A DNA stretch of 64,000 nucleotides from NCBI GenBank assembly GCA_029207755.1, contig JARCOQ010000016.1, positions 3,911,001 to 3,975,000 on the forward strand, written 5' to 3'. The position numbers and the translations under genes are program-made. Below are positions 1 to 12,900 of this stretch, piece after piece. Below the pieces are notes generated by a model, which searched no databases, was not told the origin of the DNA, and was given only the letters and a program-made list of their open reading frames with translations. Each line of letters begins with the position of its first letter. The stretch's first letter is position 1. This stretch comes from Chamaea fasciata (Eukaryota; Chordata; Aves; Passeriformes; Sylviidae).

Positions 1-11
1 TTGTCTTTCAG

Positions 12-111
12 TGATCTTTATGCTGCACAGCACAGGGCGGCAGAGGTAGCAAGAGCTACCAAAACATCTCTTTCCACACAAACTGTGTCCGAGGTGGTGG
101 TGAAACATTGA
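12..111 (+). CDS. Possible terminal coding exon of an unidentified upstream gene
   Basis: A pyrimidine-rich stretch ending in AG at positions 10-11 looks like a splice acceptor. One base then completes a codon and 32 codons follow to TGA at 109-111 (reads DLYAAQHRAAEVARA, then a Ser/Thr/Val-rich tail ending VVVKH). Two AATAAA signals lie downstream before OTOA begins, which fits the 3' end of a + strand gene. I do not recognise the peptide. It could be a chance open stretch, since the rest of the gene is outside the window. Confidence is low. Confidence 0.3.
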
Positions 112-553
112 TGGGACACTTGTGAGTACAAAGCCCACGGCTTTGATCCATCCAGGTGAAGTGACATGGTCTGTTTCCCAAATGTTATGACTTTTCCTCT
201 GCTTCGGAAGAGGGTAAGGATATTTTCTCCCTTTATGCCAGATGTGGCAGCAGGGAAGGGGAGTGCTCCTTCCCCCTCCCTGCCTGGAGCACCCTGCAGG
301 GACACGGGACCAGGGCCAGGCTGTCCCATCCCTGAGTTCAGAGATCTGCAGATGGAAGGTCTCAGACCAATGCAGTGATACTGCATGCAGGCAGCTTGAT
401 CACCTAGGAGAAGCTTAGTGTTTTTATGAAGCTTCTTTATAATTTCCTTTTTCATTCAATTTTTCTTCTTTTTTATCTGATCTTAAAAGGATTTGTTTGT
501 CTGTTTTTACGAAACTGTATTGAAGTAATATTTAGGTGAAGTGTAACTTGGTA

Positions 554-610
554 AATAAATGGTGCTACAAGGAAGCAAATTAAATGAGCCACTTGCTATA
601 GGGAAATAAA
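554..610 (+). promoter_or_regulatory. Pair of AATAAA poly(A) signals
   Basis: AATAAA occurs at 554-559 and 605-610, about 450-500 bases after the stop codon of the putative terminal exon at 12-111. They would end that upstream transcript shortly before the OTOA start. The hexamers are visible, but their use is inferred. Confidence 0.25.
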
Positions 611-861
611 TCTGGCTGCACACGCACTCTTGGTGGACTTGTGTTTGCATAAAATGTATCTCTATCCTAGAAAAAGATCTAAATTAAGAACTTGGGAGCA
701 AGCAGCTTTGGATTGTTCTGATCTCTATCTGTACTCCATAGCATAGGCTGTCTCTGATTTATAGCTGTGAAAGTTTGGGGTGAGTATTGCCTTTTGACTC
801 CGTTTTTCCTATTTTCCTTTTCAATCCAAGTATCTTTTTATTCCAAAAAACACCAGAAGAA

Positions 862-940
862 ATGTCCAGACTTTTGAAGATGTGTTTCTTATTGATATCA
901 ATGAATCATGCTGAGATAACTCGCAGTCAGGACTCTGAAG
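862..940 (+). CDS. OTOA: OTOA exon 1 (start codon, signal peptide)
   Basis: ATG at 862 has a purine at -3. Twenty-six codons and one base precede the GTAAG donor at 941. A short hydrophobic run (MCFLLISM) forms the signal-peptide core. It is the only start that reaches exon 2 in frame. Confidence 0.85.
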
Positions 941-3900
941 GTAAGACCAGAACTCCTGTCTGAGGGGTGTATTTTGTGGCATGGAAAAAGCTGTGTGTAA
1001 TAAATTAGGTGCTGTTTAGTAACAGGGACCATGGTCTCTGCTCTCTTGGCTTCATGGAGCTATTCCAGCAAAGAATTTCTCTAAGACTGATTGGTATTGA
1101 ATAGCCCTTTTTTCCCCCACTGTTCTTCTGTAAAGAAATTTAATCAGAACTGCAATAAATGTTTGCAAAGAAATTATATCTGTATATATAATCACTGCAT
1201 ACAATAAATGTACTTTTGTGTAACACGATTGATAATACATTAAATTCACTTCTAATAATGGATAATCTTTTACAGATTTGCCTCCATTGTTACACAAAGC
1301 TGTGGTTAGTATTTTTATTTAATCTCTCTACTAACATTTTATATTATAATCTAAAAATAATTCATTACATATATTTGTATTTTTTCCTTAGGAGGAAGTA
1401 ATAGCTGGGAAATATCTGAATGGTAACGTACACAGTTGTTCCCACGTACATTTCCAAAATGAATTAAAACTCAGTATCTCACCATAACTTTTTATGTTCC
1501 ATTTTTCATGTGCAGCCCTCCTAGATGTACTTTATTTTCAAAGGTAATGTATTACTCTCCCCACCTTGATTTTTCAATACTATCTTGCACTTCAGATTTA
1601 ATCTGTTTCATTTCCACAGAAACTGGAATATTATGGATGGAATGAAATTGGCACATATGATTACTTGATTTAGGTCTCCTGGGAGGCGTATTTCCTATTA
1701 GCAGGGAAAAACCTGTTTGTCATGAAAAAGAAAAAAAAAATTATACAATGAGGCTGAAAATAAATACTTGCCGCAGTTTTCAGAAGTTTTGATAATTAAC
1801 TTTGCTCACGTGGGTCCAAATGGCTTCTTAAGGAGATTAAGTGCAGTTCCAGCTTTCTGTCCACCTCCTTTCAGTCTCGCTCCATTCCCCATCCTCCAGC
1901 TCCTGGTGGCTTTTGAATTATTTGCTAATTTTGTCCGACTCTGAAAGAGCAGTATAAGCCTCAAAGGCCATTCCACTCCTACATGTTTTGAGAAAATCAG
2001 TGGCTGTGTAAGGAAGACACAGTGAAATTAATGACTCTGCTGGAGGAAAGGCAGCAGTTACTCCTTGTGCTTTCTGCAAGCAGATCACAACAGGCATTAT
2101 GGGGTGCCAAAAGGCACATGCCTTGGAGATGGTACTAATGGCAACACCTTGGCAAATTGAGTTTATTGTGGGTGGTTGTGGAATTGGATGGAAAAAACCT
2201 AATTAATTCCATTCCTCATTGAACCATGTATTTTCATTGCATTAAATAGATCAGCCATTACTCTGGCTAGGCAAAAAACTGAATACTTTTGTCATTATGG
2301 TATTAGCATGACTCTTTGTTTCCCTTTTTTCTTTTTTTACTCTTGTAATCTGCAGTTTAACTTGTTATATTATTTTACTGGCATTTTTTTATCCTGTTTT
2401 CTGTCACAGCTCTAATGTCTGGACAGCAGATCTGCTTACAAAAGTCATGGCATATTTTCATGCCCAGGAAGTTATGTTTACTCTTAGGAGCCTCCAGGTT
2501 TGTGACTTTTAAGATGCATGAAAATTTTTAATTGGAAAGGAATTTAAAAAACTCAACCTATCTCTGTAGCCAAAACTAGGTGGCCAGTGACGAGGTAATT
2601 AACACACCAACGGTGTAGCAGCTAAATAGGAAATAGGAATAGGTAGTCTTTTTCCCTGAAGGTTGCAGGAGTATGCAAAGCAGAAATAATAGTAACAATC
2701 TTTTTTTGCTTTTCCTCTGATGGAAAGCAGGAATTAGGATTTTTCGTGCTCATTGTTTCTGAGTTGAGCCCATATAAATGCTGTTTCCACAGAAAATGAT
2801 GGGTTTCTCCCAAATTTTGACTGGCTGCAGTTCACACTTCTCCTTATGCAGTGAGAGGCTTCAGAGCATCCTATAAAATGCCTCCACCTTTTAAAGCTCC
2901 TCTCAATGCTGTTTTTGTAAATTATCGATGTGGAAGTGATGCAGGAAGGAGTCATTGTTCCACCTGCTGCTGAGGATTAGTGCTGAGCTGCTTTAAGTGG
3001 AGCTGTACCCAGCTAATCAAACCGGAGCCCCTCCCTCGTCCCTACACACACAGAAACACAGAAACAGGGAAATGTCAGCTGTGCCATCCCGGAGCCTCAG
3101 GCATTCCCAGAAGCTCCACAGTGCTTGAACCCTGTCCCAGCCTCCGTGTGTCGCTGTCACAGCTCATCCTCACCTACGTTTTCCTGCCACTGCCCCTTCC
3201 CTTTGTCAGGTTTATTGGCAGCCTGAGGCTCTCAGCAGGCTGAACCCCGAGGCATAAAGGAGCTGTGTTAATATTTGGTGGTGGCAGTGCAAGTTAAGCA
3301 AAGGCAGCAAAGAACAATTGCAACTCAAATTCCCAGCCAATTCTGAAATAATTCTGTCAAGAAATAGAAGGGATTTTACTCCAGTCTGCTGCTAATGAGC
3401 CTTACATTTATTTCTGTTCCAATGTTATGATTCCCCTTCAATTTTTCAAAATAAGCGTGAGATTGTTAACTGGTAATGCAGCTTGATGTGAGAGAGAATA
3501 TTTTTGGCTTATGACCTGGTAGAGACTTTTCCTCCCATCTAATTGCACATTTCCTTCCCTTTTTAAAGTAATATGCACATGGTACCTGATTTTTTTAGGT
3601 TTATTTTTTTAGCTCTTTAAAAGTTTCATTTTCACAGCTCTGCTGTGTGAAGCAGAAAATCTTTATTACTCTTGTTTTATGACATGAGAAACTGAGGCAT
3701 CTTTGTTAAAAAGCTCCCTTGACAGGGCTTGTTCATGAAGCCAAGAATGGGATTTGAAAGTGTCTTTCAGAATGCATTTAGATTATTTTTGTTTTCAGTT
3801 TGTGTGGAGAATAGTTATTTTGATCATTGGCAGCACAGACAATGCAGAGCTAAGCACTTAGTTCTCCTTGAGCACAGATTTTCAGGGAGTAAAAGTACAA

Positions 3901-6900
3901 TAGTATGAGTTTTATATATATTACATATATTTTTCTATACTTAGATGTCCATAAAAAGTTACCTGAAGAACCTTTTATACCAGCCCAGGAAACTACTGTC
4001 TGAATTGCAGCAGCTCGATCAGCAGCAGTTCCAAACTGCAATGAAGTACCTCTTCAACAGCAAAAAGGAGCATCTTGTGAGTGAGTTTCCACTTGTGCAA
4101 AGGAAAAGCTGCTGCCAGTGGTTTAGATAAATGGAAAGGGACAGCCTGGGGGGCTCACAGTGCAGGCCCTGCAGTTGCTTACCTGCCTTGGATTGGATTC
4201 CAGGACTCCCTCTCCTCTTAGGTTAGACTTTGTTCACTTAACTCTCATTGTCTAAAAGTTGCTGCAAGTCCAAGTCAGTCATTTGGATTTTCACTGTAAT
4301 CAGCAGAGAGAAACTCATCTCCAGAGAAGTGTTTAACCTCCTACAGTAACACCTAAGGTAGGTAGGGCCAGTTACTCTCAGGGAGAATCTGCTTGTTGGT
4401 GGCTGTGAAGAGAGCCAAGATGACTAAAGAAGGTGAAATCAGTAATTTTGTTAATCACCCATTTGAAATATCATTCTGGGTTTCATTTTGGTTTTGTAAA
4501 AAAAATTCAAGCTGGTCTCTACCCTCCAGAAAGGAATTATGTGAAGTAATGCAAACAATCAGTACTTTGCAGCTGTTTTTCATGAGAACAGCATCATATT
4601 CTTTGTAGAGTGCTCTCTGTCAGGCCTCAAAGTGAGCAATATATTGAATTAATCAGAGATGTTAATGTAACACTTTGTTGCTTGCAGGAAATAGGAAATA
4701 TTATTCTTGACTGGGGCAAGACTAGAGAGAGAATATTTCAAAGCCCAGGAGTAAACAGGACCTTGTTCCTTGTAACACTGGATAAATGCTTCCTGGCTCT
4801 GAGTGCCCTGGACTGTGTGGATATCCTGAGTCAGGTTCTGCGTGTGTCAGCTGTGAACTATCTCCAGCCTGATGTGGTTGGGAGTCTCCCAAACCTTCTG
4901 CTGGAGGATGCTTTCAGAAACTTGTAAGCCATTCATTTTTCAGACACAATTAATACTATGTTGGATTTACTGACTATTTAAAAAGAGGTTGCTGTATGGT
5001 CTCAGTCAGTTTTCCAGATAAAGCTTTCTGCTTATGTGTAAGGAATTCTCTTTCTAAAATCATTTGTCCATGTGTCATTTAGAAAAAGAGAATAGTTATC
5101 TCTCTAGTGAACTAACATGCCCCGTGTATCACTTAGATCATCATTATTCAAGGACCTCTATGACAGAACCTCAGCAAGCACTCAGAGAGCTCTTTATGGC
5201 TGGATGAAGCAGATTCTACAGAAATCTTACAACATGAGTGGTATGTTACAAAGTGTTTTCTTCTTGCTTATCGTAAGAGAAAAGCACTCAGCAAAAGGCC
5301 TGTCCATTGTGTTGAATTGTTTCCCCAGTTAACACAGGTCTGGGGAAGAGTAGCTGTCTGGAATACCTTTTCTGCAGAACATGGTAAATAAAATGTGTTT
5401 GTTACTCATGACAAATACTTCTCCAAAGATGCTTGAACTTATAGAGTAGAATCATCCTATTGTTAAGGCTGGAAAAGACCTCCAGGATCATCGAGTCCAA
5501 CCAATGGACTCTTCCTCTGTTCTGCACAGAGCTATACACAAAGTCTTTTTCTAGTGCTCCAGTCTTTTCTCTCTGTCCTGTTTCTAAGTCTGAAATAGGA
5601 TACAGCGACCAGGTGTTCTGCCAAGGTGTGTTGTTCTCTTCTGAACTCCTGTTCAGACCAGAAAAACAGCTCTGGCTCAGGATACATTTTCCACTGCACT
5701 GGTTAAAAACACAAAAGAAGTGCGGGATGTTGTGGAAGCACATGGCACCAACTCGATCAGCAAAGGGACAAGGTAAAACCAGAATTAATTAATCCTGATT
5801 GGATGCATTTTTGCACATCTGTTTGCCTGGTTAACGTGCCTGAAACAGCTGTTCCATAGCTGGGACAGGCAGGATGGGCTCCACAAGGGGGCTGTGCAGG
5901 GCACTGAAACGTCTGAGCCGGTGCCTGGGTTTCACTGAACATCCCAGCGCAGCTGTCCTGGGAGCATTTAGACCTTACAGATGTATGTGTTCTTCCTCTC
6001 CCCCTAGAAATCAAAAGTTAAATGCCCACTTGCTTCAGTGGAGCTAAATTTGCCTCCTGCCATTTCAAAATATCAGAGTAAACCAGTAAGTCGTGGAGAG
6101 GAGGTTCATGCTACTGCTGTGAGGTGATGTTAGTGCCAGTGCATTGCTGGGGAAGCAAAGATGCAGAATTTGTCTGGTGCTACTCAGCAGTCCTGGGAAA
6201 ATCCCTCAGCATCATCTTGGGTTGTGTCTGAAGCATTGGCAAACCCTCAGTCTGTGGAAGATCACCCAGCTTGGGAGGGACTGGGAGTTTCCGTGCCTCT
6301 TTTTTCTCCCTGGCTGCTGTTTCACATGCCAAAAGCAGCACAGATGTGGCGAATCCACCCCCAGGGCATCAAGTGTGGGCTGATTCCCAGCTGGTTGTGG
6401 CACTGTGAGCCATCAGCCCTGGGCAGGCACCCTCAGACTGGAAAGCTCCCTCATGTTTATCTGCACTCCCCAGGCCACAGCAGAGTGCCGGAACAGTCCT
6501 GCAGGAGGGTGATTTATTCACTGTATACGTGGGTAGCACTGGGACCACCTGGGATAGGGATCAGTTTTTGGGGATCACAGCTGCCATGGCTGGTAACTGC
6601 AAGTCTGTTCTGCTAAAGGCCGCAGTCAACATCCTGAAATGGTGCTGGTTTGCCTTTAGCTCTCTTGTCATGTCTTTCAACTCCTGTGATATTCTGGGTA
6701 ATGGGAGGTAATATCACTTTAAAAACGCAGGCCTGACAGGTCTGCTGGGATCATCATCTTGTCTCAGTTAAGGAGCTTAGATCTGTGTTTTCAAAAAAAT
6801 CACTTAATGGAGTCCTTCAGCTTCTGATAGATGCAAGCTGGTTTTTTCCAGACACTGGAAACTCTTCAAAGTGCACCGATGATTTTATTTGAACAGAGTT

Positions 6901-9900
6901 GTGAGTATCAGCACTGCTGAGGAGTGTGTTCAGAGGTGTCACACACTGAGCCATCCAAATGACAACACCCTGGAGAAAGGCTTTGTGGCTCAGGGTACCC
7001 ATGGAGCCCATAAATATGTTTTTTTCTCAGGGATATTTGGATCTTGATTTCATTTTCAAGCCTTGGGAGAATGTTACTAAATGAATGCCATTTTTTAACT
7101 GTTATGCAGTGTTTTGTGTTCTTGCCAGCCTATTTCCATGTAGGTATTTGAACAGTTTTTCATTTTCTCCGTTATTGCTATTGCATATTGCTGAAGTAAA
7201 TGGCATCATCAATAACAATATATAAGATATATAAAATATCATGCCTCCCTTATGTTCTTAAATAATGCAATTGATTAGGAAAAGTGAATTCTAAAAACAC
7301 TGCTCCATATTTAATACTTTTGGGTAAATTTTTCCTGTCCCACACTTTATCCATTCTCTGTTTCAACAACATAAAACATTAATTGTTTTTATATGAGAAA
7401 ATTTGAGACACCTGAAAGACTATTTCATTTTCATTAAAAAAATTTACGGACTCATAAAAGTGTGATGCTAAAATGGAGCAAACGGAGGGAATCTGGCTCT
7501 CTCTGCTAAGGATTTTTCTGATTTGCAGATTTTTAATTATTTACCAATAACGATGTACTTGGTAAAATATATTTGAAAAGTAATTACTTTCTTGACTTTG
7601 TAGTGAATATTTATTTGTACAAAACAGAGTTCAATGAATCAACTTCTTGGGTCGGTGCAGAAAGCTTATGGATTTTGGGAAGATACATGGTCCATCTCCC
7701 ATTAGAAGAAATTCTGAAAATTGGTCTCAATGAAGTAAGTAACAACGTGTGTTTGGATATGTTATTGCCAAGTCATGTCAGCTACAAACAATATGAACAC
7801 AAATGCAAACCTAGACATGAAAAACAACTTCGTATATTTTAATTAATTAAACATAAAGAGAAAATATAAAGGGAAAATATAAATGTATTCTTTACAAAAT
7901 TCTGTGGTTTTAAAGTGCCTGTCATTAATATGTAATTATTTATCTGTATCAGACTTATGTGACTTCTACTGAAAGGAACCAATGATAGAAGACCCTCAAA
8001 TTATATGACAATTTGGCAGAGAATCACTCAAATCACTCACTCAGCTTTGCCTTCAGAAATACTGGTTTATCCAGATCTTCTTCCTTTCTCTATAACATGA
8101 ACAGGCTGAATTAATTTTGAGTGTCAGACACGCGCTTTATAGGATTCATTGTCTGCCAGTGCTGATGTGTGGTTTTGTTTGTGCTGGTCAGATCAGACTG
8201 TTCATTAGCTACGACAACGCAACAAAGCAGTTGGACACGGTGTATGATATCACCCCAGAGCTTGCACAGGCCCTCCTGGAAAGGATCAACTCGTCAGGAT
8301 TTGATATGAGGAACACTTCAACTCTCTACAGGCAAGGCTGCTTTGCTTTTTCTTTTATGGCTGTGCCTGGATGGAACAACTAAGGAGAAAATGGAAATTG
8401 ATAGCGTGGCACAGCTTTTTCATTCCAGCAGAAAAATCTAGGCTGAAATCCAGCGCTGTTTAGCAACAGTGAAGAATTGCTACTTTATGAATTTTTGGAG
8501 GTGTGCCTAATTAGCTAATGCTTTGTCTCCTGCCCCACAGTGAGGAGATGCCTGTAGCATTCATAGGAAGTCTGCAGCAGTGTCTCAGGGACCCAGGCAG
8601 AGCTCCACTACATTGCAGAGCAATAAAACAAACTGGGACAGCCAGGGCATGAGCTGTCTGGGCTGCTTGAATCGCAGAACATGGAGGTGTTTGGTGGAAA
8701 TCATGTAACAGTTAGGATTGAAGGAGGAAATCTCAACTCCTGCCAGCCAGGACTGCAAGTGGGTTTAAATTGACATGAGTGTCACCAGAGAAAGCACAAA
8801 GTGAAGGAGTGTAAAGCTTGCCCTGCTGTCCTCTTTGTCCTGCAGGGTAGAGATGAGCCGTGCTTAAATCTGTTTGAATGTTAGGTATGTAAGCAGGAAA
8901 CTAAATTTTCAGGGCTGTCAAATCTGCACTGAACTAACTTTAACAATAATAAAAAACCAAAATAAACTGCAGCGAGCGTGAGAAAGCTCTACACTCCACA
9001 TTTACATTTACACTGTCATATCAATGGATGTATTTAGTCCCCAGACAATGCTGTCTGAAATTATTTGTGGTCTCCTTGGGGGATACCTTGGAGTTTTAAA
9101 CTAATGGAGAATATGCTTTATGGCTTCAGAGCTCCTGTCATTACTGCAGTGCAGCTCGCTGACTTCCATGAAGCATTGCTCATTGTCGGAGGAGTAAGCG
9201 AGAGAAGAGTTATGCCCACGCTCTAAATTTCAATGTCAGAAATCTTTAAAATGATTTTGTCACTCACAAGAGCTGCCACATTCTCACAGATGAGAGAAAT
9301 GTCATGCTCCATAATCCTTAATATATTCCATTTTTACAACACACTTAGTTTATGTTACTCATTTTAACCATACTGTTGATTTAAATGCACTTTTACTTTT
9401 AAGAAGTAGTGTTATTCATTTCTTCTAATCCCAAAGGAGATGAAGAGCTTTTCTTGGCTATGCAATAATGCATCAAAATGTAATTATTTGTTATAAGAAT
9501 GCTCTTATAGATGTTTCTTCGATTTGTATGTTGGTTTGATGATCTCCCATGAATTCAGATGTGCTGCTGAAGCAGTGGTTTGTTATGTCACTGGCACTTT
9601 GTTGTTGAGGGACTGGAGGAACTAAAAGCCTTTCTGTGCTACAGAATTTGACTGAGTCTGTGGTAGTGCTGCAGCATTGTCCACTGATGATTTGATTCAC
9701 ATCTGGACATTACTGCTCAGACTCTGCCTGTGCCTGTCTCACTGAACTGCAAAAAAAACAGGGACTGTAGCAGGAAAGTTGAGCTTTGGCCGTATCTTTG
9801 AGGTTCTTGTTCTGTGTAAATTATGAAGGCAAAAGCTGAGAGTTTACAGGGACAGAGAACTGACTTAGGTTTCCTACAAATCAGTTCATCCCCATCACTA

Positions 9901-12900
9901 TAAAGTTCAAAGTCCGGACATAGTGATGCACAATTCAGAGCTCTTTCTTTGCAGGGCTGCAGGTAAAGGCAGTAAATAAGCACGAGGTCTAAGCCAGAAG
10001 GACACCTACAACAGGCACTTCCCCATGGTGGTGTGACTCTAGAGGTTAATGGAAATGTTGACTTAAATATTACAGCATAGGAACTGTGGAGGAAAATTAG
10101 CTCAGTTCCCAACCCTGCCTTGCAGACTGCGGTGCTGGCACAACTGGGCAGTGAGCCTCAGTGTGCTTTCTCCTAACCAGTGCTGAACTGGACAGGTCTC
10201 CATCCATCAGCCAGTCCTGTGTTTGATGTGAAATACAGCAGGCTTTGCTTAATCCTAAAATGATAAAGAGGCCATGTCATGCCCCAGCTGCTGCTCTGAG
10301 ACACAAATGTGTTGTGTTGCATGTGAAATCCAAGCAGGACTTAGAGTTCAAAACATCCAATCAAACAAGATGAGAACTCAGCAAACCACTTCTAGAGACT
10401 TAGTAACAGCCCTCGAGGGAAGTGGAGTCATTAACTGGGACAATCCAGCCATGGACAAATGGAACCAGGACAGGTAAATTCTGAAGCACAAGCGATCCAG
10501 GCAGAATTCAGCTGAATACAAAATACAGCATCTTCTCATATCCCCATTACAGGTTAGGTTTTAAAGACTGCAGGTTGAGGCACTCTTGACAAACAGAAAT
10601 GCCTCTAGCTGTGATCGCAAGGAGAGAGTACTAAGCTGTGTTTCTGTTTCCCAATAGTGACACCTTTTATGTCAGGAAGGAGCTAATGTATTTCTCCTCT
10701 ATAGGCTGGGTTTGTTGGTTTGCTTTTATGATGACCTGGAACAAATGGATGCAGCTGTGGCCCGGGCTCTGCTTCATCAAATGATTAAATGCAATCAGCT
10801 GAGAGGTTTCCAGGCCAAGGTTCATGAGGTGTGTGCAACACTTGTTCTTCTTGCCTACCATAATCCTGTGAACAGAGGAGGAGGGATGTTCTTAAATAAG
10901 AAAAGAAATGAGTGAAAAATAATTGGGACTTAAGAAATAAGGGAAAATAGCTCTTGGGAATGCAAAGAGTAGAAACCCTTTTTGGGTGCTCATTCTTTTC
11001 TCCTTCTGTTTCATATGCCTGTTCCATATTCCTTTCACAACTGTGGTTCTATTTTTGAAATTTTATGAAGTGTGTGAATATTTGCCAGTGCCTATTCCAG
11101 AGATTCCAGTTAATGTTTTGGGTGGTAATGGAAATTGGTTCTTGGCAGATTTTTATTTCCAATCTGCTCTTTTTGTTTGATTTAGCTCAAATCTCAGCTC
11201 CTGAACATTGCCATGCAAAACCAGACATTGAATGAAACCCTTGGATCTCTGTCAGATGCTGTGGTTGGACTAACTTCAAGTCAGCTGGAATCTCTGTCAC
11301 CTGAAGCAGTGCATAATGCTGTTGCAACATTAAACCAAGTCTCTGGGTGGGCAAAGAGCCAAGTTATGATTTTATCCAGTAAATATCTCTCTTATGAAAA
11401 GGTACCTCTGATAACAGCTTTCCTACCTTCTGTTTTTAAAAGTGAAATGGCTTCTTCTCAACAATAACTGTAGATTTTGAAAGGTTTAGTACAAGGATTC
11501 TATTGAGATAGTGGCCTGAAAAATGTGTTTAAATAAAATAAAAACATCCAGGATTGTACAACTCAAAGTAATTCTCCAGTAACAGAGAGAATGAATATTT
11601 GGATTTGGCAGTTGTATGTATTATTTTGTCTGTGTCACTGCCTTAAGCAGAATTTGCATGATCAGAGATCCCAGGCTGTATATTCAAATATACCGTAATG
11701 CAAGGAATCAGGTCCTGGTTGAAGTTTCAGAAGAAGGAACTTCTGAGAAACTTCAGGCATTTGTTCCATGGACAGACACAGAAAATGTATTAAATATTTA
11801 ACAAGAGTAGTTTTGCTTTATTTATTGACTTTGGATTTGAAATACATCTGCTGTTCCTGAGAAAACTTCCTGTTTGCTTGTGCTGTTCTCCCTGCAGGTT
11901 TTATCATTTTATAACGTGAGCCAAATGGGGGCCTTGGTGACAGGAATTGGCACCTGGTCCCTGCACAGCATGAACCCCAGGGAGCTGGCTCAGATTATTC
12001 GAGGCACAACATCCCAGTATTTGTCTGACTTATCTCCTGCACAGCAACAGGGCATCCTCAGGAAGGTGATTATAAACTCCAGTGTGTGACAGGTTCTCTC
12101 TGCACAGGAGCCCAGTAACCAGAACTGGAGAGCATGAATTAAACCAAGATATATCCTTTAGCTCAATGGTTAATGGTTCTACTGCTTTTTTTCTGAACAC
12201 CAAGTGTATTTTGAAGGCTCTCTCTTGCTTATTTCCGTTGTGTTTTTAATACTGTCGTGTTTTTCCTTTATCCTCTTAAGAGAAATATTACACAGAGTAG
12301 AAAGAAGGGCAAATCCTGTAAATCTAAGCATCAGTTCAGGAATGCCATGTATTTCTGTGTTCCTCTTTTTAGATTGCTGCATCTGGAGATTTTTCTTCAT
12401 CAGTCAAAGATATACAAGGAGCTTTCTTTAAAGAAGTTTCTCTTTCTGATTTATGGAAGCAAACTGGATTTAATTCTTCAATGCTGAAAGAAAAAGAACT
12501 GAGAAGCAGCCAGGTAAAAATTGTTATGCAGTTCCCATTCCACTGCAATTTAGTGTGATGGGAGAATTGGAAAAGTGGTGTAATATATTTGTGTTCAAGG
12601 AACAAAGGTAAAAGGAAGGAACTGCCCCAATTATATCTCAACATAAACACCAAAGGGCATTTAGAGCCCAGGCAGCACTATGAGACAATGCTATGGAAAA
12701 GGAAGCATTAATATGCTGAGTTTAGGCCCCCAGGTTTCTGCCATGTAAATTTCTCTTTCCAGTACTGTATATTAGACATTTACATGTAGAGTCTTTGATT
12801 CCGTCCAGAGAGAGGAAAGGTTGTATCAGATGATCTCCAGAGCTCACTTCAGCCCTAAGTTTTTCAGTGGTTGTGGGCTCTGTACGGATTTAACATCATC

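Noticed and set aside
18..455. 145-codon minus-strand open frame at the left edge
   Set aside because: Biased composition, no family resemblance, and it overlaps the better-supported + strand terminal-exon candidate.
6161..6616. 151-codon + strand open frame in OTOA intron 8
   Set aside because: Trp/Ser/Pro/His-rich composition typical of non-coding DNA, with no recognised motif, inside a well-defined intron.
8541..8600. Good-looking acceptor (CCCCACAG) that might begin the missing OTOA exon
   Set aside because: The following reading [14 protein letters not shown] does not resemble the family and no phase-2 donor follows.
8667..8694. GCAG ... GT segment that fits the phase for the missing OTOA exon
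   Set aside because: It has no real pyrimidine tract, and the encoded RTWRCLVEI shows no similarity to the expected peptide.
10100..10144. TTGCAG-bounded segment with a GTGAGC donor
   Set aside because: It ends on a codon boundary, so it cannot join exon 11, and the peptide RCWHNWA does not match.
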